From Pachyseris speciosa (lineage: Eukaryota > Cnidaria > Anthozoa > Scleractinia > Pachyseridae): DNA of 64,000 bases. The translations under genes and the position numbers were made by a program. The notes under the pieces are model-generated. The model worked only from the letters and a program-made list of their open reading frames with translations. It did not search any database and was not told the origin of the DNA. The stretch lies in the NCBI GenBank assembly GCA_016490735.1, contig JAEMWC010000053.1, forward strand, positions 618,501 to 682,500. The letters are read 5' to 3'. Each line of letters opens with the position of its first letter. The first letter of the stretch is position 1. This document shows positions 11,166 through 21,262 of the stretch, one piece after another.

Positions 11166-13406
11166 ACCAGTTTGGTGGCCCTTGCTACACTTTAAAAGTA
11201 AGTTGTTGTGATCCTTTGCACTTGTAATTTATGTTACTGTACCTTAATATTGGCTCTAACAACTATATTATTTATAGTTGTTTTAACTCCATTTTTTTGG
11301 TTTGGGTGGTGAATCTGTGGTAACCAATAAGTTAATGGGCAGTACATGTAGATATAACTATTCCCTGTGGGTTGGAAAAGAAACTGTGAAACTAATAATA
11401 AAAGATTAAATTAACTATATAATGACAGTACCATTGAACGCTTTTAATGGTTATTCTAACAACTTTCTTCATTGCTACAAACTGATGACAATAATCACGC
11501 AATAAAAGTTAATTTTAACATACAGCTGTTTCCCTTCTACTGTATGTTTCTAAATCCAGCTACATGTAGCTTTATACAAACACTGATTTGCTGCATCAGT
11601 TAAAAGGAAACCTATGAAATTAACTATTAACATTTACAAAGTACACAGGATAATTTGGAAAGTGGAGAGCATATTGCTCAGGGATATACGAATATTAAAA
11701 CCTGAACAAAATAAAAGTACAGCCTGAAATGCAAGGTTGTTTTCATAAACCACATAAAATAGGGCAGAACTATAGAGCATTCTGGCTAAACTGTGTCAAA
11801 GAGGAACTCAAGTCTTAGCTTTCAACAAATCAGACAAAGTGTTTTCACACAAAAGTGGAAGTGTGGCACTACACTGGCCCAGCAGGATATGCTCTAAAAT
11901 AAATAGCAGGCAAGGGTTTCTAAGTGTAGCAGTTGCTACCAACTACTCCAGTTATATGCTGGCCATTACTACAAAATATTTTGACAGGGCTGCCATTACC
12001 CTTTTGGATACTACATATTGAAACTACCCACAAGGGAGCTATTGTATTATAATGCTCTGTGGTTGGAATTGGAGTCCACCAGTGCTCATCAGCCTAATGG
12101 ACTGCAAGCAGTTCCTCTTTCTTTCCTTCGTCAATCTTGTGAGTGATTGCGAAGCACAAGATGTGAAGGAAAGAAAGAGGGACTGCTCGAAGTCTACATC
12201 AGCCTTAGTGAAGTTGTTGTTCCCACAAGTTCACGAGACTCCTCATCATCATCTTCGCTCTAAAAACTGCAAAAAAAAATTGGTTTAGAATGCTACAAGG
12301 AAAATTACAGTATGAAAGGATTCAGAAGTGTATAGTTTGCACATACAGTGTACATGTATAACATGCAGTCTACAGTCTCTAAATTTGTGATCAAGTTCAA
12401 CTTTTCAAACCAGTTACATTTTTCATGGTCATCAATTACATTTGTCTCAGATTTATTGTATGTAAGGATAACATAGCTTGGAAAAGTAGAAAAGAACAAT
12501 ATTGCAGACTGGTTCCCAAGGTTTTTTTCATTTAAACATATTTGCTGGCAAAGTTGGCCCCGATAGTTACAGTGCTCATCGAGAGGGCTCACTTTGAAAA
12601 TGAAAATTATTTACAAATAACATTAAATTACATGTAGGTTGGGTCAGAATAAAAAAGAAAAACAAAAACAAAAAGCACCTACACACACTAAAGGGGAAAA
12701 GATGAAAAGAGGAGCTGACAGGTGGAACACACACTATTAAGCATTTCTATGAAATCTCATAGATTCACTTATAAAGGATTGGCAATGAAAAAACAAGTCA
12801 CTAAATGTATTTTGTTCTAACGACAAAAAAGGTGCACCAAACTGAAAACTGATTGTCCAACTGTCAGCTAGTACATGTATGCAAGCAGCAGAGGAGGGCA
12901 GAATAAAGAGGATTGTCAAGCTAATGCTTGATGGTCTCTGTGTGAAAACCACATAAACACACAAGAGATTCTCTACACCCTATTTTAAAAAAGATAATTA
13001 CAGCAGTTTTAAAAGGGGACATGCATCTAAACACAGCCAAGTGTGAATAATTGCATTTCTTCTATCAATAACAGTTACTGTATAAAGACTACTGAGACAA
13101 GGTACATTACAAAGAAAAAGTGAAGCTCGTTTGAAAGAACCAAGAGCAAACGAAAGTTCTAAACCAAAAGAAATGAAAATTGGGTTTCATAACTTCATGC
13201 ACTGTACCTTTGCTCTCATCCAAAATTACTCAGCAGACAGCCGTGCCCCCAAATATATATATCACTCTTGAGCTTCTATAATGGAAGAAATGTAAATACA
13301 ATCATGTGAAAAATCAACAGAAAACAAACCACTCTGTATACTGTGCAATAATAATGCCATACAGACTTGAATTGACACAATATTTGCACACAGATACATA
13401 GACTCG
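11166..13406. other. Interior of CACAG element, no gene recognised
   Basis: The sequence is AT-rich. A hairpin at 12107-12188 pairs GCAGTTCCTCTTTCTTTCC with GGAAAGAAAGAGGGACTGC. Short frames at 12052-12288 (+) and 12305-12592 (-) have no recognised domain, and the first merely spans that hairpin. Confidence 0.45.
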
Positions 13407-13497
13407 ATCGCTGCTGCTCACTTGGGTCCGGGCTTTCCTCCCCAATAGAGCTCTCTCTCGGAGAGGAAAGCCTGGACCTGAGTGAGCGGCGGAAATG
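13407..13497. repeat. Short imperfect palindrome
   Basis: CTGCTCACTTGGGTCCGGGC and a later near-complement ending CCTGGACCTGAGTGAGCGGC form a hairpin of about 90 bp. It is probably a tiny MITE relic. Confidence 0.6.
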
Positions 13498-14049
13498 GAG
13501 CCTAACAGATACACAGACTTACACTACACCGTACAGTTGTACATGTACCGGTATTACTTTGCTGGAAGTGTATTTCTGCACTTATTTTGTGATTTGAAGG
13601 CGTAAATTCAGCAAATTTACTTACAACTTAAGCCAAAACACTGGACCAACTGGAGTAACACTTTCTTATTGAAGCCTAAACTGAAAAAGAGCAAAATAAT
13701 TAATGTGCATCAAATCCTTTTTGTTTCTGTTTCTTCAGTTATTGGCAAAATAATTACCGGTAATTCAATGAATTCAGGCATCTAGGCCAGTCATACACAG
13801 ACTTAAGTTCCCGAGACAATAAATTATTATACATATTCAGTAGCATACAGTACAACTGTATGTATGTCAGAGCACAGCATTAAGATTTGGATTTAAAGGT
13901 GAAATGTGCTGAAACAGTAAACTCTTCAATTATGCTGATCAGGCAGCTATAAATTTTTACACTCTAAATGTTTTGCATTTAAGCAAGACTTGTTTTTCCA
14001 CAAATTCCAATGCATTATGTTGACTTTTGATATTCATTCATTCAATTTA

Positions 14050-14217
14050 AACTAAGCCGGACATTCCATTCCTATTGTGTCTGAGAATCCAATCAGGAGA
14101 GAGAATAGAACCAGCATAATGAAGGGCTGCAAAGGAGGCAGCAGAAACTTAGCCACTGAAATTTAAAAGCCACGGTGTGATTGGTCAGTTCCAGGGAATG
14201 GAATGTCCAGCTTGGTT
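14050..14217. mobile_element. MITE with GGACATTCCATTCC ends
   Basis: The left end AAGCCGGACATTCCATTCC and the right end GGAATGGAATGTCCAGCTT are inverted copies. The unit is 168 bp and non-coding. Confidence 0.7.
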
Positions 14218-14397
14218 CAGCAGAAGTTGGTGGGGAGGGCGAATAAGACCGCCACAAACAACGGCTGTGAAGGAGGTGTACAGTATGCACATACGTGTAC
14301 AGTATGTACATGTATTTCTCTGATAGTTTTTGTCTTAAAAACAAGCCCTAGAGGGTTTTTTCTTAACACAACAAAAACTGTCCCTTGAGATAATTTA

Positions 14398-14795
14398 TTG
14401 ATAGCTAAGTGGTAAAGCACCGGACTACCGTGCGGGAGGTCGCGGGTTCTAACCCCGGCCGGACCAACACTCAGGGTCTTTAAATAATTGAGGAGAAAGT
14501 GCTGCCTTTGTAATGACATCTGCAAATGGTTAGACTTTCTAGTCTTCTCGGATAAGGACGATAAATCGTAGGTCCCGTCTCACAACTCTTCATAACTGAT
14601 TCTGTGGGATGTTAAAGAACCCACGCACTGTTCGAAAAGAGTAGGGGACGTAGTCCCCGGTGTGGTGGTCTATCTCTACTTGAATGTGGTTATGGGGGAG
14701 GGTTTGCAGTTACGGGCCTACAGTAATTGGCGCAAGCTGTTGTAGTGTCCCTGCCAGGTCTCTGGCGAAGTGATTAAATAAATAAATTGATTAAA
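14398..14795 (+). mobile_element. tRNA-derived SINE
   Basis: The 5' part is tRNA-like, with an A box TAGCTAAGTGG (14402-14412) and a B box GGTTCTAACCC (14445-14455). It ends GGCCGGACCA. A non-tRNA body of about 300 bp follows, with CTTCTCGGATAAGGACGATA and GTTAAAGAACCCACGCACT. This style of central domain is shared by several invertebrate SINE families. The tail is a short AAAT-type repeat (14774-14795). RNA polymerase III would transcribe it, and LINE enzymes would mobilise it. Confidence 0.8.
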
Positions 14796-14904
14796 CTACT
14801 ACAGTAAATCTAGAACAGAAGCAGATTTTAACTGTAATAACATGCATCATGCAAGAAAGTTTCTGTCCACTTCTTAACCTAGACTTTTGCTAGTAATACA
14901 CAAT

Positions 14905-15255
14905 GTCATCGGCTTCCCCATAGGGTCAACTCTCAGGTTAACCAGGGGGATTGCAGAATCAGTCAAGCAAACTCGAGGAATTTCCCTGGTGGGTCGTGGT
15001 ACACTGTATCTTGCAAGACAAAGTCCCCTGGGTGAGGTGTCTCTCAGCAGAAAATCCCCTTGACGTCCTTTACAAACTCATGAATTGACCCCTACCCCTT
15101 AATCTTTGATCTTAAAACAATGTTGAGATTTTCCTCTACCCTCAGGCAAAGAAACCCCATCCATCTCTTTGTATTCCTCCACATACATGTACAGTGTATA
15201 TCCCTGGTTACACTGTAGCCCAGGGATCGACCCCACAGGGAAGCCAACGGCATGT
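14905..15255. mobile_element. Imperfect-TIR MITE-like element
   Basis: ATGTCATCGGCTTCCCCATA at the left and a right end that reverse-complements to ATGCCGTTGGCTTCCCTGTG face each other across 350 bp. CCCAGGGATCG and AACCAGGGGGA extend the partial symmetry. No coding content is present. Confidence 0.5.
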
Positions 15256-15618
15256 GCATAGCTTCTGATTTAAATTGACCTAGTTTAGAATTCTTTATTC
15301 AAAAAAAAAAAACTCTTAGGACTTAACAATTGATGGAATTCCAATTCAGTTTATACATGACAGTGTAAATTTTAAAAAAATTCCAAATGCTTCAAGACAG
15401 ATAAATTTCATTAGGTACAGTATTACAATACATGTCTTCACCCATATTTGATACTGGTTACTGTCAGTTGACAGTCATGACAAATTAAACAGTTAAAATT
15501 TGACTCCCAAATTCCAGAGTGAATAGAGACTTACAGTGTAGTTCTGTGAGAATTAGTTGGTATTGACCTGATTCCTAATCCACCACAGTAGCTGAGTTGA
15601 ACATCAAAACAAAAGTGT
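15256..15618. other. Non-coding
   Basis: The sequence is AT-rich with an A-run at 15301-15311. No gene or repeat was recognised. Confidence 0.4.
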
Positions 15619-15627
15619 GGTTAAAAC

Positions 15628-15860
15628 TAGCCTGCGTCGCCGACGTTAACTAACCTCGGTTAGTACCGTCTGCGAAGCAGCGCCAAATTCCTTGTTCTGT
15701 ACCAGAATTTGAGTACGCGTTATGATTGGCTCGTCAACAAAGGCCTTTTGTTGACGGGCCAATCATAACGCGTACTCAAATTCTGGTACAGAACAAGGAA
15801 TTTGGCGCTGCTTCGCAGACGGTACTAACCGAGGTTAGTTAACGTCGGCGACGCAGGCTA
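15628..15860. mobile_element. Near-perfect foldback element, MULE-like (9-bp TSD)
   Basis: It is 233 bp with arms of about 115 bp that are almost perfectly complementary. It starts TAGCCTGCGTCGCCGACG and ends with the complement. It is flanked by GGTTAAAAC at 15619-15627 and 15861-15869. A 9-bp target duplication with long arms fits a Mutator-like non-autonomous element. The high arm identity suggests a recent insertion or a recent gene-conversion event. Confidence 0.85.
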
Positions 15861-15921
15861 GGTTAAAACCAGTCTTTAGAGTGATCAATGTCTTTAATTT
15901 CTCCTTACAGAACGAACGTCC

Positions 15922-15970
15922 TTACTCTATAAACTGATCCTCAAATTCACCCAAATCTAGATCATGATTG
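15922..15970 (-). other. Possible minus-strand 3' coding exon
   Basis: On the minus strand TTTAAG precedes a short frame reading NHDLDLGEFEDQFIE then stop. The acidic tail and acceptor-like flank suggest a terminal exon that could belong with the start exon at 16444-16494. The phase match is not exact and intervening exons are not seen, so this is weak. Confidence 0.2.
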
Positions 15971-16443
15971 CTTAAAGCAAACAACCAAGAAATGCAGTGA
16001 ATTAATCACCATACATGACAACAGGCATTATTGTTAGAGCAGTCTCAGTACAACTTAAATCACCTGTCATTTCATTTCAAAAATTGGGGATGATACCATG
16101 AAAAGGTTTGATTTGTTCACTTTAGGCGAATTGAGAAGAACAGTTTAAAGGCACATGGCCGAGAGCAGTGCAATAAGTGCTAAATCAGAGAAGTATCCAC
16201 CGATTCAGGGGTACGATTCTCCGAGTTAGCATTACAGTTTTTCCTATTGTAGGAGATTAAAGAACGAAGAATATTGATGCTGTCTACGTTTCGTCCGATT
16301 CTAATCCTATGACTGTGCTATGCTGTTCTACGATTTAGCACGTTAATAGAATATCGCACTCTGCGATCTGATGGCCGATCAACAATAAACAATTTCGATT
16401 CTTCCTTCACAATTTACTTGATTTGATTTTAACGAAAGCTTAC

Positions 16444-16494
16444 CTGTTCCACTAAAGCACACATCCGCCTTTTCTTGTACTGGTAAACCATCAT
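16444..16494 (-). other. Possible minus-strand start exon
   Basis: On the minus strand an ATG opens a 17-codon stretch (MMVYQYKKRRMCALVEQ) that ends exactly at CAG|GTAAGC, a strong splice-donor context. No family was recognised. It could be the first exon of the element's own gene or of a captured host gene. Confidence 0.3.
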
Positions 16495-16928
16495 TTTAAG
16501 TGGAATGGAACTAAAAATCCTGAAGAAATGTTCTCTTCGCACAACTGCACTTCGCCACGTGCCCGCCAGAAATAAAAAATAACGGTTTTCTGTGAGCCCG
16601 AAATTGAGGTTGTTGACCGAAGCGGCTCATTCATTCCCAGTCTCCTGACGCGAATTGCTGCGTCGTGCTGTCGTACTCCTCTTAACTTACCCGTTTTAAG
16701 TACCTTTGTCGTGCAACAAGTGGCCAGGAATCATTTGATGGAGTCTATGATAACTCTGTCAAAGAAGTTGAAGTGTTTCAGGCTTCTTTTCGCAATTGCA
16801 TAAATTGCGTTCATAACTGCGAGGATCATTCTTCATTTGATTTCATTTCCGCAGTTCATATATGATTCATTTCATATATCATTCATACTCATTTCTTTCA
16901 CGGGATCATATGAACCCACAATTGACCT

Positions 16929-16943
<15 letters not shown>

Positions 16944-16969
<26 letters not shown>

Positions 16970-17016
16970 ATCGCACCGGTAATCGCGAGGTCACGGGTTC
17001 GAACCCCGTTGAAGTC
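16944..17016 (+). tRNA. tRNA-Thr(GGT)-like, probably SINE/repeat derived
   Basis: The acceptor arms GGCTTCA and TGAAGTC pair over 7 bp with one G-U. The D arm is GCTC/GAGC. The T arm is ACGGG-TTCGAAC-CCCGT. The anticodon loop CCGGTAA gives GGT. The anticodon stem TCGCA/TGCGA is interrupted by one extra C, so folding as a working tRNA is doubtful. It lies inside a tandem repeat. Confidence 0.6.
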
Positions 17017-17178
17017 CTGAATTTTTTTCAGGCTTCTTTTCGCAATTGCATAAATTGCGTTCATAACTGCGAGGATCATTCTTCATTTGATTTCATTTCC
17101 GCAGTTCATATATGATTCATTTCATATATCATTCATACTCATTTCTTTCACGGGATCATATGAACCCACAATTGACCT

Positions 17179-17193
<15 letters not shown>

Positions 17194-17216
<23 letters not shown>

Positions 17217-17266
17217 GGCATCGCACCGGTAATCGCGAGGTCACGGGTTCGAACCCCGTTGAAGTC
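17194..17266 (+). tRNA. Second tRNA-Thr(GGT)-like copy
   Basis: It is identical to the first copy except that the D arm reads GGGC instead of GAGC, which breaks one D-stem pair. The same bulged anticodon stem is present. It is best treated as a pseudo-tRNA in the tandem repeat. Confidence 0.5.
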
Positions 17267-17754
17267 CTGAATTTTTTTTTTTTTTTTTCAGGCTTCTTTT
17301 CGCAATTGCATAAATTGCGTTCATAACTGCGAGGATCATTCTTCATTTGATTTCATTTCCGCAGTTCATATATGATTCATTTCATATATCATTCATAAGT
17401 TGAAGTGTATTGGTTTTGATCGTGAAACAACAACAAAAGCGCACAATGGGTGAACCTTTAACGAACACTCTGCAAGAGTTAAGTTTGATCGGAAAATATT
17501 GTTTGAATTATTGAGAATTGAAATATTTATAGAACAGTACTATTTTCTCGTAATTCTTTTAGCGCTGGTTTTACTCATCCAGGCCCAGCCCAAATCTTAT
17601 TGAAGAGATCATATAACACCATGTCATTTGCAATACCCTGCGAGCCGGAGTTCATTGGTGCTAGTATTCTGTAGTATTACGATGTTTTGCGAAAGGTGTG
17701 GTTTGAAACAACCATCACATAAAACGTAAATAAGCATAATCCGATTGGACACGT

Positions 17755-17985
17755 TCACACCAGCTTTACATTAACTTTACTTTCAGTCTAATAAAGTGCA
17801 ACTTAACGCAAACTTTATATGGCGCGTAATGGAAAGTAAATCTGGCTTATCAACTTTCAACAACCTTTACGCAAGCTTTACGTCCGATAGGCGTAAAACT
17901 ACCTTTACAAGGCTTTACGAAGTGGCGTAAACTTGCTGCCCCAACTTTACGCAAATTTACGGCAACTTTAATTTTCCGTAAATCT
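17755..17985. repeat. Right subterminal GTAAAG-type repeats
   Basis: CTTTAC and GTAAAG motifs are dense again (ACTTTACGCAAATTTACGG, GCGTAAAACTACCTTTAC). They mirror the left end at 10850-11165 and support the 10826-18001 element boundaries. Confidence 0.75.
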
Positions 17986-18021
17986 CTTTTTTCATGCTGT
18001 GGGTTATCTCTGGCTCGTTAT

Positions 18022-18326
18022 GCTTCAAGAGTCTGAGCCAACCAGCTATCACACATGACAGTACTAGTGACGAGTCTCGAAGAAGTGGATTTGGTTCTCT
18101 AGCTGACCAAGAGTGCTTGCAAGAGCTCCCAGCTACAGCTCCAAGTGTGAATGCTCCAGATCCGGCTCCGCCGAAACTCTTGGACCAAGCTGTTCTGCCA
18201 AGTTCAAGTAATCCTGTTCCTGTTCCTGCTCCAGAGTATCAAACTTGTGTCTCTCAGCCCGATAGTCAGCCACCTTTGCGCAGATCCACCCGAAAGCGAA
18301 CTCCTCGACAAATTCTTGACTTATAG
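18022..18326 (+). pseudogene. Gypsy pol C-terminal tail
   Basis: This frame reads CFKSLSQPAITHDSTSDES and ends PPLRRSTRKRTPRQILDL then stop. A Pro/Ser-rich stretch and a basic RRSTR-type terminus are usual at the end of Gypsy polyproteins. It continues the reading frame interrupted at 7663, so it is the displaced 3' end of the pol gene above. Confidence 0.85.
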
Positions 18327-18540
18327 GCTAGAATTCTGATTAAAACTATCAACTTTGAGGGCGTGACTATTTCAACTTGAAAAGACTTTGCTTATGAACT
18401 ACACGTTTGTTTCCGTTTGACTTTTGACTAGCAGCATGATTTTAGGTCTAGTGGACAGTCGCCGAGTTTGTTCAATTTTGTATTGCTGTTGTAACCTTAT
18501 TATGATCATTGTTTGATGTGTTTCAAGAGATTTTCTAACT

Positions 18541-18553
18541 AGAAGGAAGGAGA
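18541..18553 (+). other. Polypurine tract
   Basis: AGAAGGAAGGAGA directly abuts the 3' LTR, where the plus-strand primer of a retroelement is expected. Confidence 0.8.
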
Positions 18554-18742
18554 TGTAATGTTTATGTAATTAACCGGAAGTCATACGACTGGATATTGCA
18601 GTTAGCAGTAGTCTCGCTATGAACTTTGGAAATGAGGCTCTATCGCCATCATGAAGGACCATGTGGTTGATGTTTCTAGTATTCATTAAAATCGTTGGTT
18701 TATCCTATTCATCGTCATTCAATGTCTAAAGGAAACATCACA
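18554..18742 (+). repeat. 3' LTR of Gypsy element
   Basis: It is 189 bp, colinear with 3695-3883. It is followed by GTTAG (18743-18747), matching the duplication before the 5' LTR. Confidence 0.95.
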
Positions 18743-18747
18743 GTTAG

Positions 18748-19424
18748 CATAAGAAAACATGATTTACATGAGAAAAGTAGGTATGTTTTTATCAAAACTA
18801 GATTACCCCCAGCTTCACTTTCACCGACAACTGCAAAATGGTCTATCACAAACTAAATTCCTCTATGTGCTTTAATTTCTGCACAATTATAAGCTTAAAT
18901 CTTCAAAAAACAATAAGCTTACCGTTTCCATTTTCCTTTAGAATTTGCGACATGACATTTCGTACAGTGGAAAGTCAAACAGGATTTCCAATAAGCTTAA
19001 GTTTAACTGTTGTTAGTGAGACAGGAATGCTTTGTAGTAACAGAACAACACGAGCGTTGACAAACACAAGGTAAACACTGAACTGATGAACAGGTTCGAT
19101 CGCCCGTGAAATGAATGAAGAGACTTCCAATTTCAGTCGATCTCCACAGCACGTTTAACTTAATCCATGTATTTAGGTGTACGTATCAATGTTTTCCACA
19201 AAAATAAAGGTTAGTCTTTCTTCGCCTCTGGACACCACATTTGCCAGTCTTTTCTCCTCTCTTTCCTCGCTGTTTCTCGGCTGACATTTTGCTTTTTTGC
19301 TCGTGCTCTCATTAGCTCTATGAGCAATTCGTCGTTTGCTTTCTCGTTTTCTGTCTTTGACTTCCTTCCTCGTTTATCGACAGTCAAGGAATTAATAAAT
19401 TATCATTCAGCGCTTACGAAACCA
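18748..19424. other. Non-coding flank
   Basis: I see no recognised gene. Upstream exons of the discoidin domain should lie on this side, but I cannot identify one here. Confidence 0.4.
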
Positions 19425-19965
19425 CACGAGTAATTTTTCCCTTGCTGGCCCGTACACTACAAAATTATCAAAGCCAGCCAAGACATTTCGCTTTTTTTAA
19501 CATCCAAACACGGATTCTCACCGGTTCACACAAAAACACTCGGGGATTAATCAAGTTAAGACGACGAAACTTTTGCTGTTTACAGTCTTTATAGATCTCA
19601 ACTTCTTCAATGAAGCGTGAGGCGCGCTAGTTTCACAGCTTTTTGACAGCTTTCTGTCAGATGTTGAGACACGCTCGTGCATTTCACCGCCAGTTTTTTC
19701 TCTCGAGCGTGAGTTCCTGTCTTCTTCAATTTGAAAAATAATTTGCCTCGCAGACACGTACATTATAAAAATACCAAAGCCAGCCAAAACACCCAAATGC
19801 TGATTTTTACCGGTTCACACGAAAAAATAAAAAAAATCGAGAAATAATCAAGTTATACTATAAAAAATTTGTTGTAGTAAGTTTTTCAAATAGGGCGTGA
19901 AGCGCGGTAGTTTTTGTCATTTTCTTGACAGAATTCTGTCAACCTTCTGTCAGATTTTGAGAGTT
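19425..19965. repeat. Degenerate tandem duplication, about 290 bp unit
   Basis: Two diverged copies share CAAAGCCAGCCAA, CACCGGTTCACAC/ACCGGTTCACACG, ATCAAGTTA, GCGTGA-GCGC and TTCTGTCAGAT. No coding content was recognised. Confidence 0.65.
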
Positions 19966-20169
19966 GGACATGGATTTGATCGGATTTTTACCCCTCGAAT
20001 TTGAATTTCTTCCTTCAATAAAATTCCGTCTGGCACATAAATTTGATCGGATTTTTTCCCTTCGAATTTTAATTTATTCTTTCTTTCTTTTCCGATACCG
20101 CTAAAAGATCACAAGTTTCTTCTCTTGTTTGTTTGTTTCTTTTTCTGATTTCTCCCAATCTCGTGTGTG

Positions 20170-20580
20170 ACTTTTCAATTGTCATACATGGAGGGGTGGA
20201 CGTACAGGAGGACGGCCGTCGGTCATCAAATTTTCTCGGACAGATGGGTTACCACATTTTCTTACCCATGGTTCTCCGCGCGCACGCCTTCGGCGGAGCT
20301 CCGCTATAAGTACGGTGCTCCGTTTGGCGTTCCGGGCCCCCGCAGCTCCGCTATTACTCTTCTACAATATCTCAATTTCTTGACTTTATCTTTTGAATGG
20401 TTAATGATTTTATTTTTTACTTGTGTGACGTGCACGTGGCTGAAATCGAACATCCTCTTTTTATTTCTTGAGTTTCTTGTGCTGTTACGCACGGACGGAC
20501 TTACAACCCGATGACTAAGCAGCCTCGCCTCTTCGAGGCAGTAGTTACAATAACAATCGTGGAGCTCCGCTTTTGGGCTT
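20170..20580. mobile_element. Repeat fragment with GGAGCTCCGCT ends
   Basis: CGGCGGAGCTCCGCTATAAG (20291-20310), GCAGCTCCGCTATTA and GTGGAGCTCCGCTTTTG recur here. They are related to the terminal repeats of the elements at 21493 and 57236. It looks like a degraded relative. Confidence 0.55.
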
Positions 20581-21111
20581 GGCTAAATAGATACATTAAG
20601 TTTTACGTGAGAAAAGGCTGATATGATTTCTACTATAGAAACTGAATAAATAAGGAAAATGGCAGCTACACTGTATTCTTTTTACTTTGAAGTCTGGTAT
20701 CTATGGCAAGCAATTTAGTTCAAATTTTTAATCAAGAAGTCAGCTTTCTGTCTAAATCAAATTTAAAATCTTATTTGTGTCCGACACAATATATCGACTG
20801 TAGTTTAAAACGTGTTTCCATGAGTGAAGACTCACAAAGATTTTACAATGACTTGCAATGCGTTCTTAAGATAAGCATAAAATAATGCCAAAATGGGGCA
20901 TTTTCAATGCCTCACTGCTCCGTAATGAGCATTGGTGCCTACCGGCCCTCTTTTTTAAATTCAAAATTTAAGTTCTCATTTGATAAATCCAGTGGAGAAA
21001 GTTTAAACGAAAATCTATTGTCAGTCTTATTTCATAGAAATTTCCTTAAATCAATGGTTTGGGTATTTTATTTAGATTCTAAATAAAGTGTTTTCTTTCG
21101 CGTCCTAATAG
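20581..21111. other. Intron-like, no gene recognised
   Basis: AT-rich sequence ends at the acceptor CGTCCTAATAG before the discoidin exon. Confidence 0.4.
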
Positions 21112-21253
21112 GAGTTCACTGCAAACTGGGACCAAAGCACCGTTGTGTTTCACCCGTTGCGTCCGACGATCACTGCACGTTATGTCCGCTTTCGACCAAT
21201 AGCTTGGACTGGCTGGATCTCAATGAGAGTAGAGGTTTATGGATGCAGTCTAG
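21112..21253 (+). CDS. Discoidin (F5/8 type C) domain, C-terminal exon
   Basis: An AG acceptor at 21110-21111 and the donor CTAG|GTAATAG bound a 142-nt exon. It encodes FTANWDQSTVVFHPLRP, then ARYVRFRPIAWTGWISMRVE, then VYGCSL. The pattern ARYVRF-P-W--WI-MRVE-YGC is the end of an F5/8C domain, a beta-sandwich that binds lipid, glycan or collagen on cell surfaces. The Cys in YGC normally pairs with one at the domain start. It ends in phase 1, the phase of the EGF exons downstream, so the same transcript very likely joins them. The earlier discoidin exons are not visible in the window. Confidence 0.85.
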
Positions 21254-21262
21254 GTAATAGCG

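Larger units (their letters stand above)
16777..17396 (+). repeat. Tandem 250-bp repeat containing tRNA-like units
   Basis: About 2.5 head-to-tail copies begin at TTTCAGGCTTCTTTTCGC (near 16777, 17027 and 17286). Each unit has TTGCATAAATTGCG, a TATATGATTCATTTCATATA stretch, and a 73-nt tRNA-like sequence. The junctions are T-runs of different length (7, then 18). The final copy stops before the tRNA part. Confidence 0.9.
10826..18001. mobile_element. CACAG...CTGTG element (CACTA/CMC-like), 7.2 kb
   Basis: The termini are the perfect 13-bp inverted repeat CACAGCATGAAAA, flanked by GGT on both sides (10823-10825 and 18002-18004). Ends starting CAC with a 3-bp target duplication and arrays of short subterminal repeats are the hallmarks of the CACTA/Mirage/Chapaev group. 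That placement is inferred from structure only, because no transposase was recognised. The interior carries a SINE, several MITEs and a tandem tRNA-like repeat. Confidence 0.75.
7665..18019. mobile_element. Unclassified TIR element inserted in Gypsy pol (itself interrupted)
   Basis: The ends are AACGAGCCAGAG and its reverse complement CTCTGGCTCGTT. They are flanked by AT (7663-7664 and 18020-18021). Removing the insert with one AT rejoins the Gypsy frame (TVTRNSS before it, CFKSLS after it). The element's own sequence is about 3.2 kb (7665-10825 plus 18002-18019), and the rest is a second nested element. No transposase was recognised, so it is probably non-autonomous. It carries a MITE and a 118-bp satellite. 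Confidence 0.75.
3690..18747 (+). mobile_element. Gypsy-type LTR retrotransposon, dead, split by nested insertions
   Basis: The full insertion is flanked by the 5-bp direct repeat GTTAG (3690-3694 and 18743-18747), which is the expected Gypsy target duplication. Two 189-bp LTRs begin TG and end CA. By eye they differ at about 10 positions (about 5%), so the insertion is old but not ancient. The order is gag, protease, reverse transcriptase, RNase H, integrase and a C-terminal tail. That is Ty3/Gypsy order. A 10.4 kb insert sits between the integrase part and the last 300 bp of coding sequence. Frameshifts, stops and catalytic-site deletions make it non-functional. Confidence 0.95.

Noticed and set aside
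12052..12288. 78-codon frame as a gene
   Set aside because: It spans a hairpin repeat and lacks any recognised domain or splice context.
16944..17266. Functional tRNA-Thr gene pair
   Set aside because: An extra base in the anticodon stem and location in a tandem repeat argue for SINE-derived copies; listed with reduced confidence.
17122..17346. Minus-strand frame reading TGFEPVTSRLPVRCPNQL
   Set aside because: It is the antisense translation of the tRNA-like repeat, a well-known spurious protein pattern.
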